Translations under genes and position numbers: made by a program | Notes under the pieces: generated by a model | Database searches by the model: none | The model's input: the letters and a program-made list of their open reading frames with translations, nothing else | What the model was told of the DNA's origin: nothing | Shown: one piece after another, positions 1-11,240 of the stretch | How positions within the stretch are numbered: position 1 is the first letter of the stretch | Layout: every line of letters starts with the position of its first letter | Source of the DNA: Canna indica | Taxonomy: Eukaryota > Streptophyta > Magnoliopsida > Zingiberales > Cannaceae | Direction of reading: 5' to 3' | Length of the DNA stretch: 64,000 nt | Assembly: GCA_034359265.1 (NCBI GenBank) | Contig: CP136891.1 | Coordinates: 76,872,501-76,936,500 of the forward strand

Positions 1-1777
1 ATTTTTTGCATTTATCTAAAAATAACTGAAATCTAGTGGCATTTTTGTAAATATTAGCAATTTTTTCAAAAGTTCTCAATTTTCATTCAAACTTTTCATA
101 TATCAAGATATAATCATTTAAAGCATGTTTATCAAGTTTGAAATGAAAATGACGTCGTTTGGTCAAAATTTCATATCAGCATGATTTCATTAAAAAAACA
201 AGCATTGTATCATGAAATTGCTAAGTATCAAATTCTAACATTTACTCATGATTTTTCAAATTTAAATATATGGACACCTAACATAAGTAAATCTAAACAT
301 ATTTGTGAAGTTTGGACCTATAATGAAGTTTCTAAGTCAATTTATTGACTTAGGTCAACTCTACTCAACTTTAGATCTCATAAAGTGAATTTGTTATCAA
401 TTTATCCATTTTAAATAATTTTTCAATTTTAATCACATTGAAGCAAATCATGAGTGAACTTAAACATGTTTATCAAGTTTCAACTTAAAATGAAGTTTCT
501 AAGATGAAATTTTACCTATGACACATTTCATTCAAACATGCATTCATGAAATTGCCAAAGTATCAATATTTTTATCTACTCATGAGATTTCAATCAATTA
601 TCATGCAAGATCATTCATGAGGATAGAGAAATCGTTTAATCAAGAAAATAGATGTGTTATGCAAGAGTTTTACCAAAATGAAACTCATACATCATTTCTT
701 GATAAATTCTAAAATTCTAAAATTTCTACTTTCTTTTCATTTTGCTTTAGCCTTCCAAATTTTACCACTTTTTCAACTTGCAAGTAGACTTCATTAGTAT
801 CATAATGAAATAATATACCAACTAGCAAGCTAATATACTAAATAGCAAAGGGTCAATGCAAAGTTTCATTAAAAAATCTCCACATATGCTAGATAGTAAA
901 GATTCATTTAAAAGAAGTTATTATGATATCAAAAATGAATCAAAGAGATCTTAAGATATGAAATATTTGAGAAATAAGATCTCTAAACATGTTTAACTAG
1001 TTTGGACTTAAAAAGGATATCTCTAATAGTGAATATTAACCTAGAACAAGTTTTATTTAATGAAATTTGCCTAAGTGCTAAAATTCTATGTATCCATGAG
1101 AATTTAAAGGGTTTAACATGCAATTCTAATCATGAGTATAGAGACATAATTTAAGCTTAAACATTGAGGTATAACACTAAGATTTTGAATTTATCGAAGC
1201 TATACCTTATACTTGAAGATTTAGCCAAACTAATCTTTTTCATTCTAGTTAGCCTTCCATTTAACCTTAGATTTAACTTGCATGAGGAAATCATTGGTAA
1301 TATGATGGCATAATTATTTCAAGCAAGTTAATCATTCTAGATAGCAAAGTAAGCATCAAAGATTTCATCCAAAATCCAACTTTGCTAAATAGTTTGAAAT
1401 TCATTTTTAAATAAAATCAAGTCGTACCAAAACGAATTTTAAGAGATCATAAAAATAATAAATATGAAAACATGATATCCAAACCTTCCTATTAGTTCAA
1501 AATCGAAAGGTCACAATGAGCCTACGATTTAGAACCGCAAGGTCGCTTAGGTCCATTATAGACCACATAGGTCTCTGAAGAGACCGGAAAATCAAAAGTA
1601 AAAAAAAAAAATGAAACTTATCAAGAGCGAAAAATCTACTAATACTAAGCATATATCAAACTCCAACTATAACTTAAGCAATAGGGTATAAGAGATGATA
1701 CCAAAGTACTTTTGATGCCAACCTTACTAAGACATCAAGATCACTTGGAGTTGCAACTTTGAAATGGTATAATATTT
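1..1777. other. AT-rich flank of the Copia relic, no gene
   Basis: This stretch is AT-rich with no credible coding region; the one 64-codon frame near 518 resembles nothing. It is the DNA that lay next to 7058 before CACTA-1 inserted, so it is probably the non-coding remainder of the minus-strand Copia-like element whose gag lies at 7144-8520. No protease, integrase or reverse transcriptase motif was seen, which suggests an internally deleted or non-autonomous element. The link to Copia is inferred from position only. Confidence 0.4.
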
Positions 1778-1796
1778 CACTACTACAAACTTGGTC

Positions 1797-2085
1797 TTCA
1801 GCAACGGCTATCAGCAACGGCCGCTCAAGCCGTTGCTATTTGCAACGGCGTTCTTACGGCCGCTCGAGCCGTTGCAGATATCTGTATCTGCAACGGCGTT
1901 CTAACGGACAACTGAGCCGTTGCGGATTATTTTAATTATCAGCAACGGCTTTCTGACGAAAAGGCGAGCCGTTGCTAATTATTTAATCTTCAGCAACGGC
2001 TTACTAACGGATAAGTGAGCCGTTGCTGATGATAACTTATCAGCAATGGCGTTCTAATGGGCGAGTGAGCCGTTGCTGATAAGTT
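1797..2085. repeat. Left subterminal array of CACTA-1
   Basis: About ten copies of CAGCAACGGC or its complement GCCGTTGCTG occur in both orientations, often as facing pairs a few tens of bases apart. In studied CACTA elements such arrays are binding sites for the element's own DNA-binding protein. That role here is inferred from position and layout. Confidence 0.85.
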
Positions 2086-2387
2086 TATATAGGGCACGCT
2101 CTCGCGCCCGACCCTTCTTCCTCCCGCTTCTGCCGCCGCCGCTCCTGCCGACTCCTCTCGCCGCCGCTGCCGCTGCTGCCGACGCCTCTCGCCGCCGCGC
2201 CGCTGCCGGTATGTTGATCGGCCGGCCTATACAGTTTCGGCCGGAGATGCTAAAATCCGACCGAAACCTTATTTCTAGGGTTTCGACCGGCGGCGGTCGG
2301 CCTATGGCCGCCGCCGAACCTTCTACAGTGGCCGGACAGTGTGTCCGGCCACTGTACGCCGGCGCCGGAGGGTGGACTCCGGCGCCG

Positions 2388-2390
<3 letters not shown>

Positions 2391-2463
<73 letters not shown>
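2391..2463. repeat. (TA)n microsatellite
   Basis: An uninterrupted TA dinucleotide run of 73 bases lies inside CACTA-1, just after a GC-rich leader-like stretch. It is probably highly variable in length between individuals. Confidence 0.97.
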
Positions 2464-2467
<4 letters not shown>

Positions 2468-2560
2468 TTGAAATTGTTAATTAATTATTTTATAAATGTT
2501 AATTAAATGTTTAGATTAATTGTTTAATTTGTTAGATTAATTATTAGGGTTTAGATTAAT

Positions 2561-2794
2561 TTCGGACGCGCGCCGGAATCGTCCACTTCGGACGCGCGCC
2601 GGAATCGTCCAATTCGGACTCGCGCCGGAATCGTCCAATTCGGACTCGCGCCGAAATCATCCACTTCGGACGCGCGCCAGAATCGTCCAATTCGGACTCG
2701 CGCCGGAATCGTCCACTTCGGACTCGCGCCGGAATCGTCCACTTCGGACTCGCGCCGAAATCGTCCACTTCGGACGCGCGCCGAAATCGTCCAA
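2561..2794. repeat. 26-bp GC-rich minisatellite, nine copies
   Basis: Nine full head-to-tail copies of a 26-bp unit run from 2561 to 2794. The unit begins TTCGGACKCGCGCC and ends GAATCGTCCAM. Copies differ mainly at one position in the first half (GACGCG or GACTCG) and at the last base. The array is CpG-rich within an AT-rich region. Minus-strand open frames over it (repeats of the type RVRSGRF/ESEVDDSG) are by-products of a repeat unit whose length is not a multiple of three. Confidence 0.95.
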
Positions 2795-2970
2795 TATGGA
2801 CTCGAACTGTCTCGAAACATTTAGAAAATAATCATCCATCCGACGAGTTGATATGTTTCACGTACGCATCGACGAATCGGATATGATTTAGCAAAACCTT
2901 AGATCCGTTCGGGGATTGTATGTTCGTGTAAAAGAAGTAGATGATCTTTTATACGACGTACAATTCTTGA

Positions 2971-3217
2971 ATTGTCCCTGATTGGACAATTTGGGAATAT
3001 AGTTATTTGTACTGCACTTACATTTTTATTTTAACTGTTAACTAATTATTCTAAAATTCGACAACATCTCCCTTGTTCTCCGATACGCGCCCAGATGATA
3101 TGCGTATTCGGAGAACTGTAGGGAGATGCTGTCGAAATTTAGAATAATTAGTTAACAGTTAAAATAAAAACGTAAGTGCAGTACGAATAACATAAATCCC
3201 GAATGGAATAGGACAAT
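2971..3217. repeat. Long imperfect inverted repeat upstream of the transposase
   Basis: The arms lie at about 2993-3091 and 3103-3200, with a short loop of about 10 bases around GCCCAGATGAT. Pairing weakens but continues outward to 2971 and 3217 through ATTGTCC and GGACAAT. The best-paired part includes TTAACTGTTAACTAATTATT on the left with its complement on the right. It ends about 50 bp before the transposase ATG. A transcript through it would fold into a hairpin of roughly 95 bp. Confidence 0.9.
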
Positions 3218-3265
3218 CTCACCTAAAGACATTAACCAAAGAAATTGTCATTGATTGACAGAATC

Positions 3266-5624
3266 ATGTCGGCTGATCGAAGTTGGATGTACCGACATTT
3301 TGATCGTGGAGCTTTAACGAATGAGTTTCGATTAGGCGTAACGTACTTCCTAAATTTCGCCTATTCGAATCGGAATTTCATTAGCATGGGTGATCAAATC
3401 CGATGTCCGTGCCGCATTTGTTCGAATGGACGATTTTTGGATCGGGAGACTGTCACTCTGCATCTATATACCAAAGGATTTACACCAAGATATTTTCTAT
3501 GGACTTGTCACGGGGAGTCACGCGAAGTCGGGACGTCGAGCAATCCTGTCGTTCAGACATATGGTGAATCTTCCTCTGCTGGTGCTTCTTCATCCAGTCA
3601 ATGTAATCCCTATAGAACTATGATACTTGATAGTCTTGGGGGTCAATTCCATCTGAATGATAATGTTGATCGGCCAGTTCTTCAGACATCAGTCCCACCA
3701 GATACTACAGCGGTTGATATCACAGAAGTAGGGGCTGCGGTAGAGATTGAATTACCGAATAAAGAAGCTGCAGAATTTTACGAGATGTTGAAAGCTGCCG
3801 ATGAACCTTTGTATGAGAATTGTCCTAAATACACTAGGTTTTCAGCAATGACACAGCTCTTAAACATCAAGGCCGATTGTAATATCAGCGGAGTTGCGTA
3901 TGATTGGATTGCTGGATTGATTAATGGAATGCTGCCTACTGATAACAAGTTTGAGCCTACTTTTTATAAGACTAAAAAGCTAATGAGAAAATTGGGGCTT
4001 GGGTACGAAAAAATACACGCGTGCCAAAATAATTGCATTTTATATTATAAAGAAAATGTGCAGTTGGATAAATGCCCTGTATGTCAACACCCTCGTTACA
4101 AGGAGAAGAAATCGGTCCGACAGAAAAATATCCCGTTTAAGGTGCTTCGGTATTTTCCACTAACACCGAGGCTTCAAAGATTATTCATGTCGGAAAAGAC
4201 AGCCCCCTACATGAGTTGGCATGCAAGAAGTCGTGATGATACAGTAATGACTCATCCATCTGACAGTGAAGCATGGAAACATTTGGATACATGTTATCCT
4301 TCATTTGCTATGGATACTAGAAATATCAGATTGGGATTGTGCACAGATGGTTTTAATCCGTTTGGACATTCTGCAACTCCTTATTCAGTTTGGCCAGTGC
4401 TGCTGACAGTTTATAATTTGCCACCGTCAATGTGCATGAAAGATGAATTTATTTATCTTTCGATGATTATTCCGGGTCCTAAGGGTCCGCGAAAAGAAAT
4501 TGACATATTTCTCAGACCCTTGATAGATGAATTGAAAACATTATGGACTGAGGGAGCTGTCACTTATGATTGTCATCGGAAGCAAAACTTCAATTTAAAG
4601 GCCGCGGTCTTGTGGACAATCAATGATTTCCCCGCGTACGGCATGTTGTCGGGTTGGAGCACTCACGGCCGACTCTCTTGCCCGTATTGTATGGAACACT
4701 CTAAATCAATCAGTCTTCAGAACGGACGAAAAATCTCATTCTTTGATTGTCATCGTCGATTCCTACCGGTTCATCACCAGTATCGAAGGAATTGTAATAA
4801 ATTTACTAAGGGCAGAGTCGAAAGAGATGGGCCACCACCGATGTTGTCTGGTGAACAAATGTTAGCACGTGTTTCAGCACTTCCAGATATAGTATTTGGT
4901 CGCAATGAAAGAGTGTCAGGTTTTGGCCAAACACACAACTGGGTGAAAAAAAGTATCTTTTGGGAATTGCCCTATTGGAGTTCATTATTGATTCGACATA
5001 ATTTAGATGTCATGCACATTGAAAAAAATGTGTTTGATAATATTTTCAACACTGTGATGGATATTTCTGGAAAAACTAAAGATAATGTCAAAGCCCAACA
5101 TGATCTGAAAATACTTTGTAAAAGACCAGAGTTGGAGTTACAAGAGGTCAACGGACGATATCTGAAACCGAAGGCCCTATATGTGTTAAATAAACAACAG
5201 ATCAAAGATGTTTGTCAATGGGTAAAAGAACTCAGATTACCCGATGGATATGCTTCAAACTTATCTCGATGTGTGAACGTCGATGATTGTAAAATATCAG
5301 GGATGAAGAGCCATGATTGTCATGTATTCATGCAGAGATTACTTCCGATCGCATTTCGAGATCTTCTACCTGATAATATTTGGGGTCCGTTGACTGAATT
5401 AAGTATGTTTTTTAGAAGCATCTGTGCAAATGTCCTTCGAGTCGAAGATATGTCAACACTTGAAAATAATATTGTTGAAATCATATGTAAGCTGGAGCAG
5501 TTTTTCCCTCCTGCAATTTTTGACTCGATGGAGCATCTACCGATACACTTGGCATACGAGGCACGAGTTGGTGGCCCCGTTCAACTGCGGCTCTGTTGCA
5601 TTTGCAGTGCACGCAAACCGTATG
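3266..5624 (+). CDS. TNP2-like CACTA transposase, C-terminally truncated
   Basis: This catalyses cut-and-paste movement of CACTA elements in the nucleus. I chose the ATG at 3266 (MSADRSWMYRHF) because upstream in-frame codons lack an ATG. Residues about 1-85 match the transposase-associated domain, with a Cys pattern around CPCRICSNG. The TNP2/Transposase_21 domain runs from about residue 290 (VLRYFPLTPRLQRLF), with candidate catalytic acidic residues in CTDGFNPFG (about D360) and INDFPAYGMLSGW (about D453). The motif NLDVMHIEKNVFDNI lies near residue 580. The beginning of DUF4218 (MEHLPIHLAYEARVGGPVQ) lies near residue 755. The frame is open for nearly 790 codons, but the usual C-terminal continuation is missing: after GGPVQ the sequence becomes foreign and overlaps the start of the second gene. 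A strong GTAAGT donor follows at 5625; read through, the frame stops at 5641. Activity is doubtful. Confidence 0.88.
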
Positions 5625-6393
5625 GTAAGTATATCGTTTAATTATATATTTTATTTGTTATTATGTGTACTAATTAATGTATTTGTTTTGTAAATGTAGA
5701 CGACGGTGTCGGATGACGGGACTGTCCAGCGACCCTCCCCGATGGCGGTGTTTGAGCGGACTCACCGTCGAGCACATGGGACGGGGGAGTACATCGACAA
5801 CCGCGCTGCATACATTGTGGTAATTATATATTTGTTTAAATTATTCATTATATATTTATAATTTAAGTTTTATGATAAATATTAAACAAAAAATCAAACT
5901 CGAGTAGGAGACGTACAGCCGGACGGTGGTGCAGCGCGGGGGTACCCCCGAGGACTTTGACGCAGCATCGTGGGTCGAGGCCGCAGGTGGCTGGGACCAT
6001 GGCCGCGTATATGGCTTCGCAGATAGTGGTCATGCGCGAGCCGTACTAGGGCCACTTGGGGCACCGACCCCTCCGGTCGCTGGTGAGCGGCCGTCCACCT
6101 CTAGATCCAGTTATGATCATAGTAATAGGATAAGGACACTAGAGGAGACGGTCGCGCGTCAGACTGAGATGATGGAGCGTCAGAGTCAGACGATGGCGCG
6201 TCAGAGTCAGACGATGGCGCGTCAGAGTCAGACGAAGGCGAATATAGAAGCTATGGTACGCAACTTGTCAGGTCATCCCGAACCAGTCATCTCTTCGGCA
6301 TCATCTAATCCGTCGTCCTCGAGTCAGTCTACGCCGGTGTACACTCAAGCGCTCCAGACCCCGCCATATAATCCAGACCATCCTCCATCTTGA
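5622..6393 (+). CDS. Second CACTA-1 gene, Transposase_24-like with coiled coil
   Basis: The proposed spliced frame is 5622-5624 (ATG), 5700-5819 and 5908-6393, giving 202 residues. The junctions show a GTAAGT donor at 5625, a TGTAG acceptor at 5699, a GTAATT donor at 5820 and a GAGTAG acceptor at 5907, and the frame stays open throughout. Exon 2 encodes the family-like segment VFERTHRRAHGTGEYIDNRA. Exon 3 encodes DAASWVEAAGGWDHGRVYGF, then a predicted coiled coil with the repeat MARQSQT, and a Ser/Pro-rich tail. Similar second genes occur in many plant CACTA elements, where such proteins are thought to bind DNA or assist transposition. It lies in a different frame from the transposase, whose truncated end overlaps it. 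The exon structure is inferred from splice motifs only. Confidence 0.65.
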
Positions 6394-6694
6394 TCGTGAG
6401 ATTTTTTGTTTGGATATTGAACTTGTTTAACTTATTTTGTTTGGATATTGATACTTCAATTTTGCATTTGAATTGTTTTTATACTATCGTGGATAATTAT
6501 CAATATAAGTATAATTGTTTTGATGTATATATGTTGGTGTGTTTGTGATGTGTGAATGAATGTGTATGAGGTGTTTGTGATGTGTGAATGAATGTGTGTA
6601 TGAGGGTATGGGTGTGTGAGTTATGTATCAGATAAATGTATCAATGTATCAATGGAAATTTGAAATTTTCAAATTTTCTGGTTGCAGGTATACG

Positions 6695-7040
6695 TCATCA
6701 GCAACGGCTTTCCCACGGGCGTCCGTGGGAAAGCCGTTGCTAAAAGTGTATCGAAAGCCGTTGCTGATGACCTACAGCAACGGCTTAGCGACGGAGTTTT
6801 ACTAACGGCGTTGCTACGGACTCAGCGGCCGTTGCTATTAATGTTATCAGCAACGGCTACGGGTCCGTTGCAAACTCGTTGCTGATAATAGTTTTAGCGA
6901 CGGCCCGAGCGGCCGTTGCTGATCCGTTGCGAAGTCATCAGCAACGCGACTTTCTGTCACGGCGCTATTGCAACGGCTCAGCCGTTGCTGATGCTCTTCA
7001 GCAACGGCTCAGCAACGACATCAGCCGTTGCAGATGACCA
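6695..7040. repeat. Right subterminal array of CACTA-1
   Basis: At least a dozen CAGCAACGG or CCGTTGCTG motifs occur in both orientations, matching the left array and stopping about 15 bp before the terminal inverted repeat. This shared motif confirms that the two ends belong to one element. Confidence 0.85.
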
Positions 7041-7143
7041 TTTTTCTAGTAGTGTTTGAATCCCCAAGCAACTTCAATCAACCAACTTCATCTCACCCTT
7101 GTGTGGTAGCTCCCCTTACAATAGAAGATGAGATCTTTGGTAC

Positions 7144-8520
7144 TCAAATTGATTTGGGTCCTTGAGGGTTTGATGGCCTAGGAATCCAAAGTGTCCTAGC
7201 TATACTTGGATTTTTCTTGAATGCACAATCATAAATAGCATGACCAAAAGTACCACAACAAAAGTAATGCCCATTAAATTTCTTTTTGTTTTTATTATGG
7301 ACATGAGATTTATTTTTAAAATGCTTGTCATGTGTAACATGATGAGTATGATCATTCTTAAAAACAACATTCATCTTCTTATGATCATGAGGTCTAATGG
7401 TAGAATGCATAGCATGGGAATGATGATGAACATTGACATTCTTTTTTTGAGGTTTCCTAAATGAGACATTTTGATTTTTAGAATTAAAAGAAGAAGCATT
7501 AACTTTCATACTTAAAATCAACATCTCATTTTTCAACTCATTCATAGATTTATGCAATGCATGTAATTGAGATTTTAACATGCAATTCTCATTTTCTAAA
7601 TTCTCATTTTCAAGCTTCAAATCCTTAAGTTCAAGTTCTACATTATCATGACATGAATCAAATGACCTAGATTTCAATTTTTCATTTAATAGTTTGGATT
7701 CATGCAAATGATAATTAAGCATCACATTTTCCTTTTTCAACATTTTGTTTTCCTTATCTTTTCTAACAAACAAGGTATATATTTTTTTACACTCATCTAC
7801 TAACTTATCATATGACATGTTATGAGAACTAGTAGAGCTAGCATCATCATTTTCATTAGCACGATTAGGTGAAGGAGAGTGTACCTCATCAATAGCATCC
7901 ATGATGCTAACTTTAGATGTGGCTTCATAGTCATGGCTAGAGGGTGCTTCAAGTGAGTGAGAGATGGAGGTGGAAGCAATTGACCTCTTCCTTGCTTTGT
8001 TCTTTATGTTTGGACAATTTTTCTTCACATGCCCCTTTTCTTTGCAAGCATGACAAATAAATTTTCGTTTTCGGCTCTGAGAATTACTCCTTTGACTAGA
8101 AATACTATGGGCATCAAAATCGGGATTAGTAGTAGGTGAGTGACCATTGTCATCACTCACCTACTTCAAAAGTGTCAATCTCTTTGATTTTGGCATAATC
8201 ATATAAAACATTTAAAGTGACCCATAAATCATAAGCCGGAGAGCAATACATTACTTTATCTAGAATGCCCTTTAGTAATGTGCAAAGTATACAATTCATG
8301 GCATCTCCATTATACTTAAATATTTTCTTATCCAATTCACTCCAAGCATGCATGTCAACCTTAGGTTCAATGAATTCTAAATGTAACATGTTAAAGACAT
8401 CAAAACCTTTAATCTTTAAAAATTACATCCTATATTTCCAAAGACCAAAATTTTCTTCATTAAACCTAGGTGGTGCAAATGCTATACTCTCTAGTGCCAT
8501 TTTCCGGATTGAGAGACGAT
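7144..8520 (-). pseudogene. Copia gag with zinc knuckles (broken)
   Basis: The capsid-type Gag polyprotein of a Ty1/Copia LTR retrotransposon, in decay. Reading leftward, the N-terminal part (8389-8153) has the UBN2-like gag signature around AWSELDKKIFKYNGDAMN and DLWVTLNVLYDYAKIKE. A frameshift near 8155 separates it from the downstream part (8160-7144). That part carries a CCHC zinc knuckle (CHACKEKGHVKKNC), a long predicted coiled coil, a second knuckle-like motif ending GHAIYDC, and the end GPKSI before a stop. The upstream start near 8490 is degraded. No protease, integrase or reverse transcriptase follows, so the element could not move by itself. A related copy lies at 49505-50816. Confidence 0.85.
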
Positions 8521-8554
8521 GTAGAGGAGATGGTGAAATCTCAATCTATAACCT

Positions 8555-8566
8555 GCTCTGATACCA
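8555..8566 (-). promoter_or_regulatory. Primer binding site of Copia relic A
   Basis: On the minus strand this reads TGGTATCAGAGC, complementary to the 3' end of plant initiator tRNA-Met, the usual Copia primer. It lies just upstream of gag on that strand. CACTA-2 inserted directly against it, separating it from its LTR, which resumes at 12568. Confidence 0.9.
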
Positions 8567-8586
8567 ATCACTACTAAAATTCAGGA

Positions 8587-8760
8587 CATTTGCGATGGTA
8601 AGGTTTGCGGTCGCAGATGCGACAGTTCTGCGACCACTACTGAATGTCGTCGTAGATTTGCCACCTATGTGACGCCTGTGCGAACGCAGTCGCAAATAAG
8701 CATCTGCGCGATAGGTTCAGCGACGCTTAGCGACCGCATTGTGCAACCGCGTTGCGCCAT
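8587..8760. repeat. Left subterminal array of CACTA-2
   Basis: Clustered motifs such as TTTGCGGTCGCAGATGCGAC, GTGCGAACGCAGTCGC and AGCGACCGC contain GCGAC or its complement. They match the array near the right end. Confidence 0.75.
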
Positions 8761-8869
8761 CACAGAACCGTTGGGTATTCCTATACTAAACCTCGATCCA
8801 ATTTTTTTCCTTCCCCGCTCGATCCCAAAATTGCGCGTCCTAGCTCTCACTACAATTGCCGACCGTCGC

Positions 8870-9020
8870 CCACCTGATCTCTCTCTCTCTTTCTCTCTCT
8901 CTTACACACTGTCCCTGCGATCTCTCTGTCGTCCGTTGCCGCTCGTCGCCTGCGCCGTTCGTCGATGGTCGTCGCCGCAGGTATTCGCCGTCCGAAACCC
9001 TAGCTGGCAGCTAGGGTTTC
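8870..9020 (+). other. Gene-leader-like segment inside CACTA-2 with a perfect palindrome
   Basis: A pyrimidine-rich CTCTCT stretch and a GC-rich part are followed by GAAACCCTAGCTG, one G, and its exact complement (8994-9020). The palindrome contains the telo-box AAACCCTA in both directions. Such composition is typical of plant 5' untranslated leaders, so this may be captured host DNA. No protein could be identified. Confidence 0.4.
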
Positions 9021-10260
9021 TTCATTTTTCTGTCCAATATATAATGCATTGTATTTTTTCCATTGATGCTATGTTCCATTATTACAAATTTTGCTCCATT
9101 AATTGGAAATGAGATAAGTTGATGTTATAGATGTTATTGTTATCCATTTCCATTCAAGTTAGTAAATTGCCAAAATTAACTTAAATTAATATTAATGGAG
9201 TCTAAACTTTACTCTCTCTAAACTTTATTCTTTTTTTTTTGTTCTACACTCAATCAAAAGAGAGTCTAAATTGCACGTAAATGTAAAATTATGTTTTAAG
9301 TATAGATTATGGAGATGCTAGAAAGTGGAAACCAAGTCTCCTTATTGATCCATACTATTTTTGATCCACCTTTACATCTCTTAGACCAGGAGAGAAGCTT
9401 TAATTTGAACATGGTTATCATTAAGTGACATGGAGACAGCTGCTTACCAATCATGCGTTAGTTTCATAATGATTCAAGTAGAAAAAAACTTACTGAATAA
9501 ACTCAAATGAATCAAAAGAAGCATGTAATTAATTCACAGTTGTATAAACAAGCGTTGCTTTCTGCTAGCTTAATGTTTCTCTTGCTAATTTGGGTGGAAA
9601 GCATGTGTCCCCAATGATGAACACATTCCCTCTACTTCATGCTTAAAAGCTGATATGCCCACAACTATATATACTGTGGTCCTCACGAGGGTTGCAAGCT
9701 GAGATGTCCTTGTCAAGGGAGCCCATCTTCCTTTTCTCACGGGTCTCACTTGATTCCTCGAAGTCCTCAAACTGTAGCTTGATTTTACATATAGGGTTGT
9801 AAGATAAGGGTTGTGAAGCAGATCTCCATGTTAGGCGATGAGGATATGGTGATGGCTAGTGGGAAAAAGCCAGATTAGGTAGGCAGCAGGCTAATGGTGG
9901 GAAATGTCCAACTTAAGGAAAAAACAAAAGTTCAATTCATCCCATGTGTGCACATTAAGTTTTGATATGTCGAAACAAGTGCCGGCGCCATTGCCGGTTG
10001 ATTTCTCTGCTGCTGCCACTAATTAGAGAGCTTAGTAATCATATATATGTAAAAGTTGGTCAAAGAAATCTCACAAGCACCAAGCTCACATCCACAAGAA
10101 ACGGAGGATTTCTTCCTGTCAAAATTTTAGAGAAAACAGAGGAATTGAACAAGAGAGAACTTGAAAGAGAATTCTATAGATTGAATAGTATTCGTTTAGT
10201 TATTTCGAACAAATTTCGAAATTCGAAACTATCTATTATCCAATAAAGACCTAAAATTCT
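9021..10260. other. CACTA-2 interior, no gene recognised
   Basis: AT-rich sequence with only short open frames that resemble nothing (for example 9585-9770 and 9962-10246). No terminal repeats or RNA genes were seen. Confidence 0.5.
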
Positions 10261-11240
10261 TAAAAATAAACCAAAATCTCCTACACGATTAGTTACAAAA
10301 GTTTTTTGACAAGCATTTGCTCGCAGACGGTCATGTAAACCAAAATCTTATTAATAAATAGGAGCACATTCCAACTAATTTTCAAAAAATATAAATTTGT
10401 ATCAAATTGGAACCGGTAACTAATCCCAACATAGAAGCGTTGGAAAAACTCATAGTCAACTTTACAGAGAAGGTACAACCAAAAATATAGTGGCATGACA
10501 AATGATCTAGGCCACACAATCATAACTACAAGCAACTATTCATACAGCTTGCAACTGTTCATAAAATCAATGGCTGAGATTTAAGAGATTTATCTAAAAC
10601 ATCTAAGACTTAAGAAGATAATATATACGTATTCCTAACATCCCCCTCAAGCTTAGGGGTGCGGAATTCCAACTCTAAGCTTCTTTGAATGTCTCAAATA
10701 ATGAATTCCCAAGAGCCTTGGTAAGAATGTCTGCCACTTGAATTGTGCAGCTATGTGATGAACTTTTATTTCTTTGTTCTGTACTTTTTCACGAACAAAG
10801 TATAGATCTAACTCAATATGTTTTGTACGAGCGTGTAACACTGGATTGGAGGCTAAATGCACTGCACTTAAGTTGTCACAGAGAACTAAAGGCACATGAT
10901 CAATTTCAAATGCTTGTAGCTCCGTGATAAGGAATTTGATCCAAAGTAATTCAGCAACAAGACTAGCAATGCTTTTGTATTCAGCTTCACAGCTGGATCT
11001 GGATATCGTGTGCTGCTTTTTAGAGCTCCAGGAGATAAGATTAGGACCAAGGTATATGCAATAACCTGACGTAGATTTGCTATCATTGATGTCTGAACCC
11101 AGTCAGCATCAGCAAAGGCAACAATTTGCAGTGGTTCAAGTGCTCCTCGCTGAAAGGTAAGACCATGATCGGTAGTTCCTGCCAAGTATCTCAAAATCCG
11201 CTTTAAGGTAATTATGTTTGCTGAGATAGATGTCAAGATA
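10261..11240 (-). mobile_element. 3' end of a Copia element (RNase H, polypurine tract, LTR) inside CACTA-2
   Basis: Reading leftward, a degraded Copia RNase H region (11236-10653) is followed by the polypurine tract CTTGAGGGGGA (about 10641-10652) and an LTR starting TGTTAGGAATACG at 10640. This is the canonical order at a Copia 3' end. The far LTR boundary near 10260 is not clear. The rest of the element is absent, so it is a fragment carried by CACTA-2. Confidence 0.75.
10653..11236 (-). pseudogene. Copia pol C-terminus (RNase H), broken
   Basis: Two frames hold recognisable Copia RNase H pieces: LKRILRYLAGTTDHGL and FADADWVQ (with the catalytic-type Asp) at 11236-10886, and LCDNLSAVHLASNPVLHARTK followed by KHIELDLYFVREKV at 10895-10653. 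Frameshifts and substitutions separate them, so no functional enzyme is encoded. Its position next to the polypurine tract supports the assignment. Confidence 0.8.

Larger units (their letters stand above)
1778..7054 (+). mobile_element. CACTA-1: CACTA (En/Spm) DNA transposon with transposase
   Basis: The element starts CACTACTACAAA and ends TTTTTCTAGTAGTG, inverted CACTA termini. It is flanked by the 3-bp target duplication TTT at 1775-1777 and 7055-7057. Arrays of the motif TCAGCAACGGC in both orientations fill both subterminal zones. Inside are a TA microsatellite, a 26-bp minisatellite, a long hairpin, a TNP2-like transposase and a second spliced reading frame, in the usual plant CACTA order. 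The total is 5277 bp, rather short for an autonomous CACTA element, and a deletion seems to have joined the two genes. It inserted into the 3' part of a minus-strand Copia relic. Confidence 0.93.

Noticed and set aside
1797..2085. Regularly spaced repeats as a CRISPR array
   Set aside because: The units alternate in orientation and spacing, lie in a plant CACTA terminus, and no Cas genes occur.
2551..2839. Three overlapping minus-strand open frames rich in Arg-Ser repeats
   Set aside because: They are translations of the 26-bp minisatellite, whose length makes all frames similar; there is no start context and no homology.
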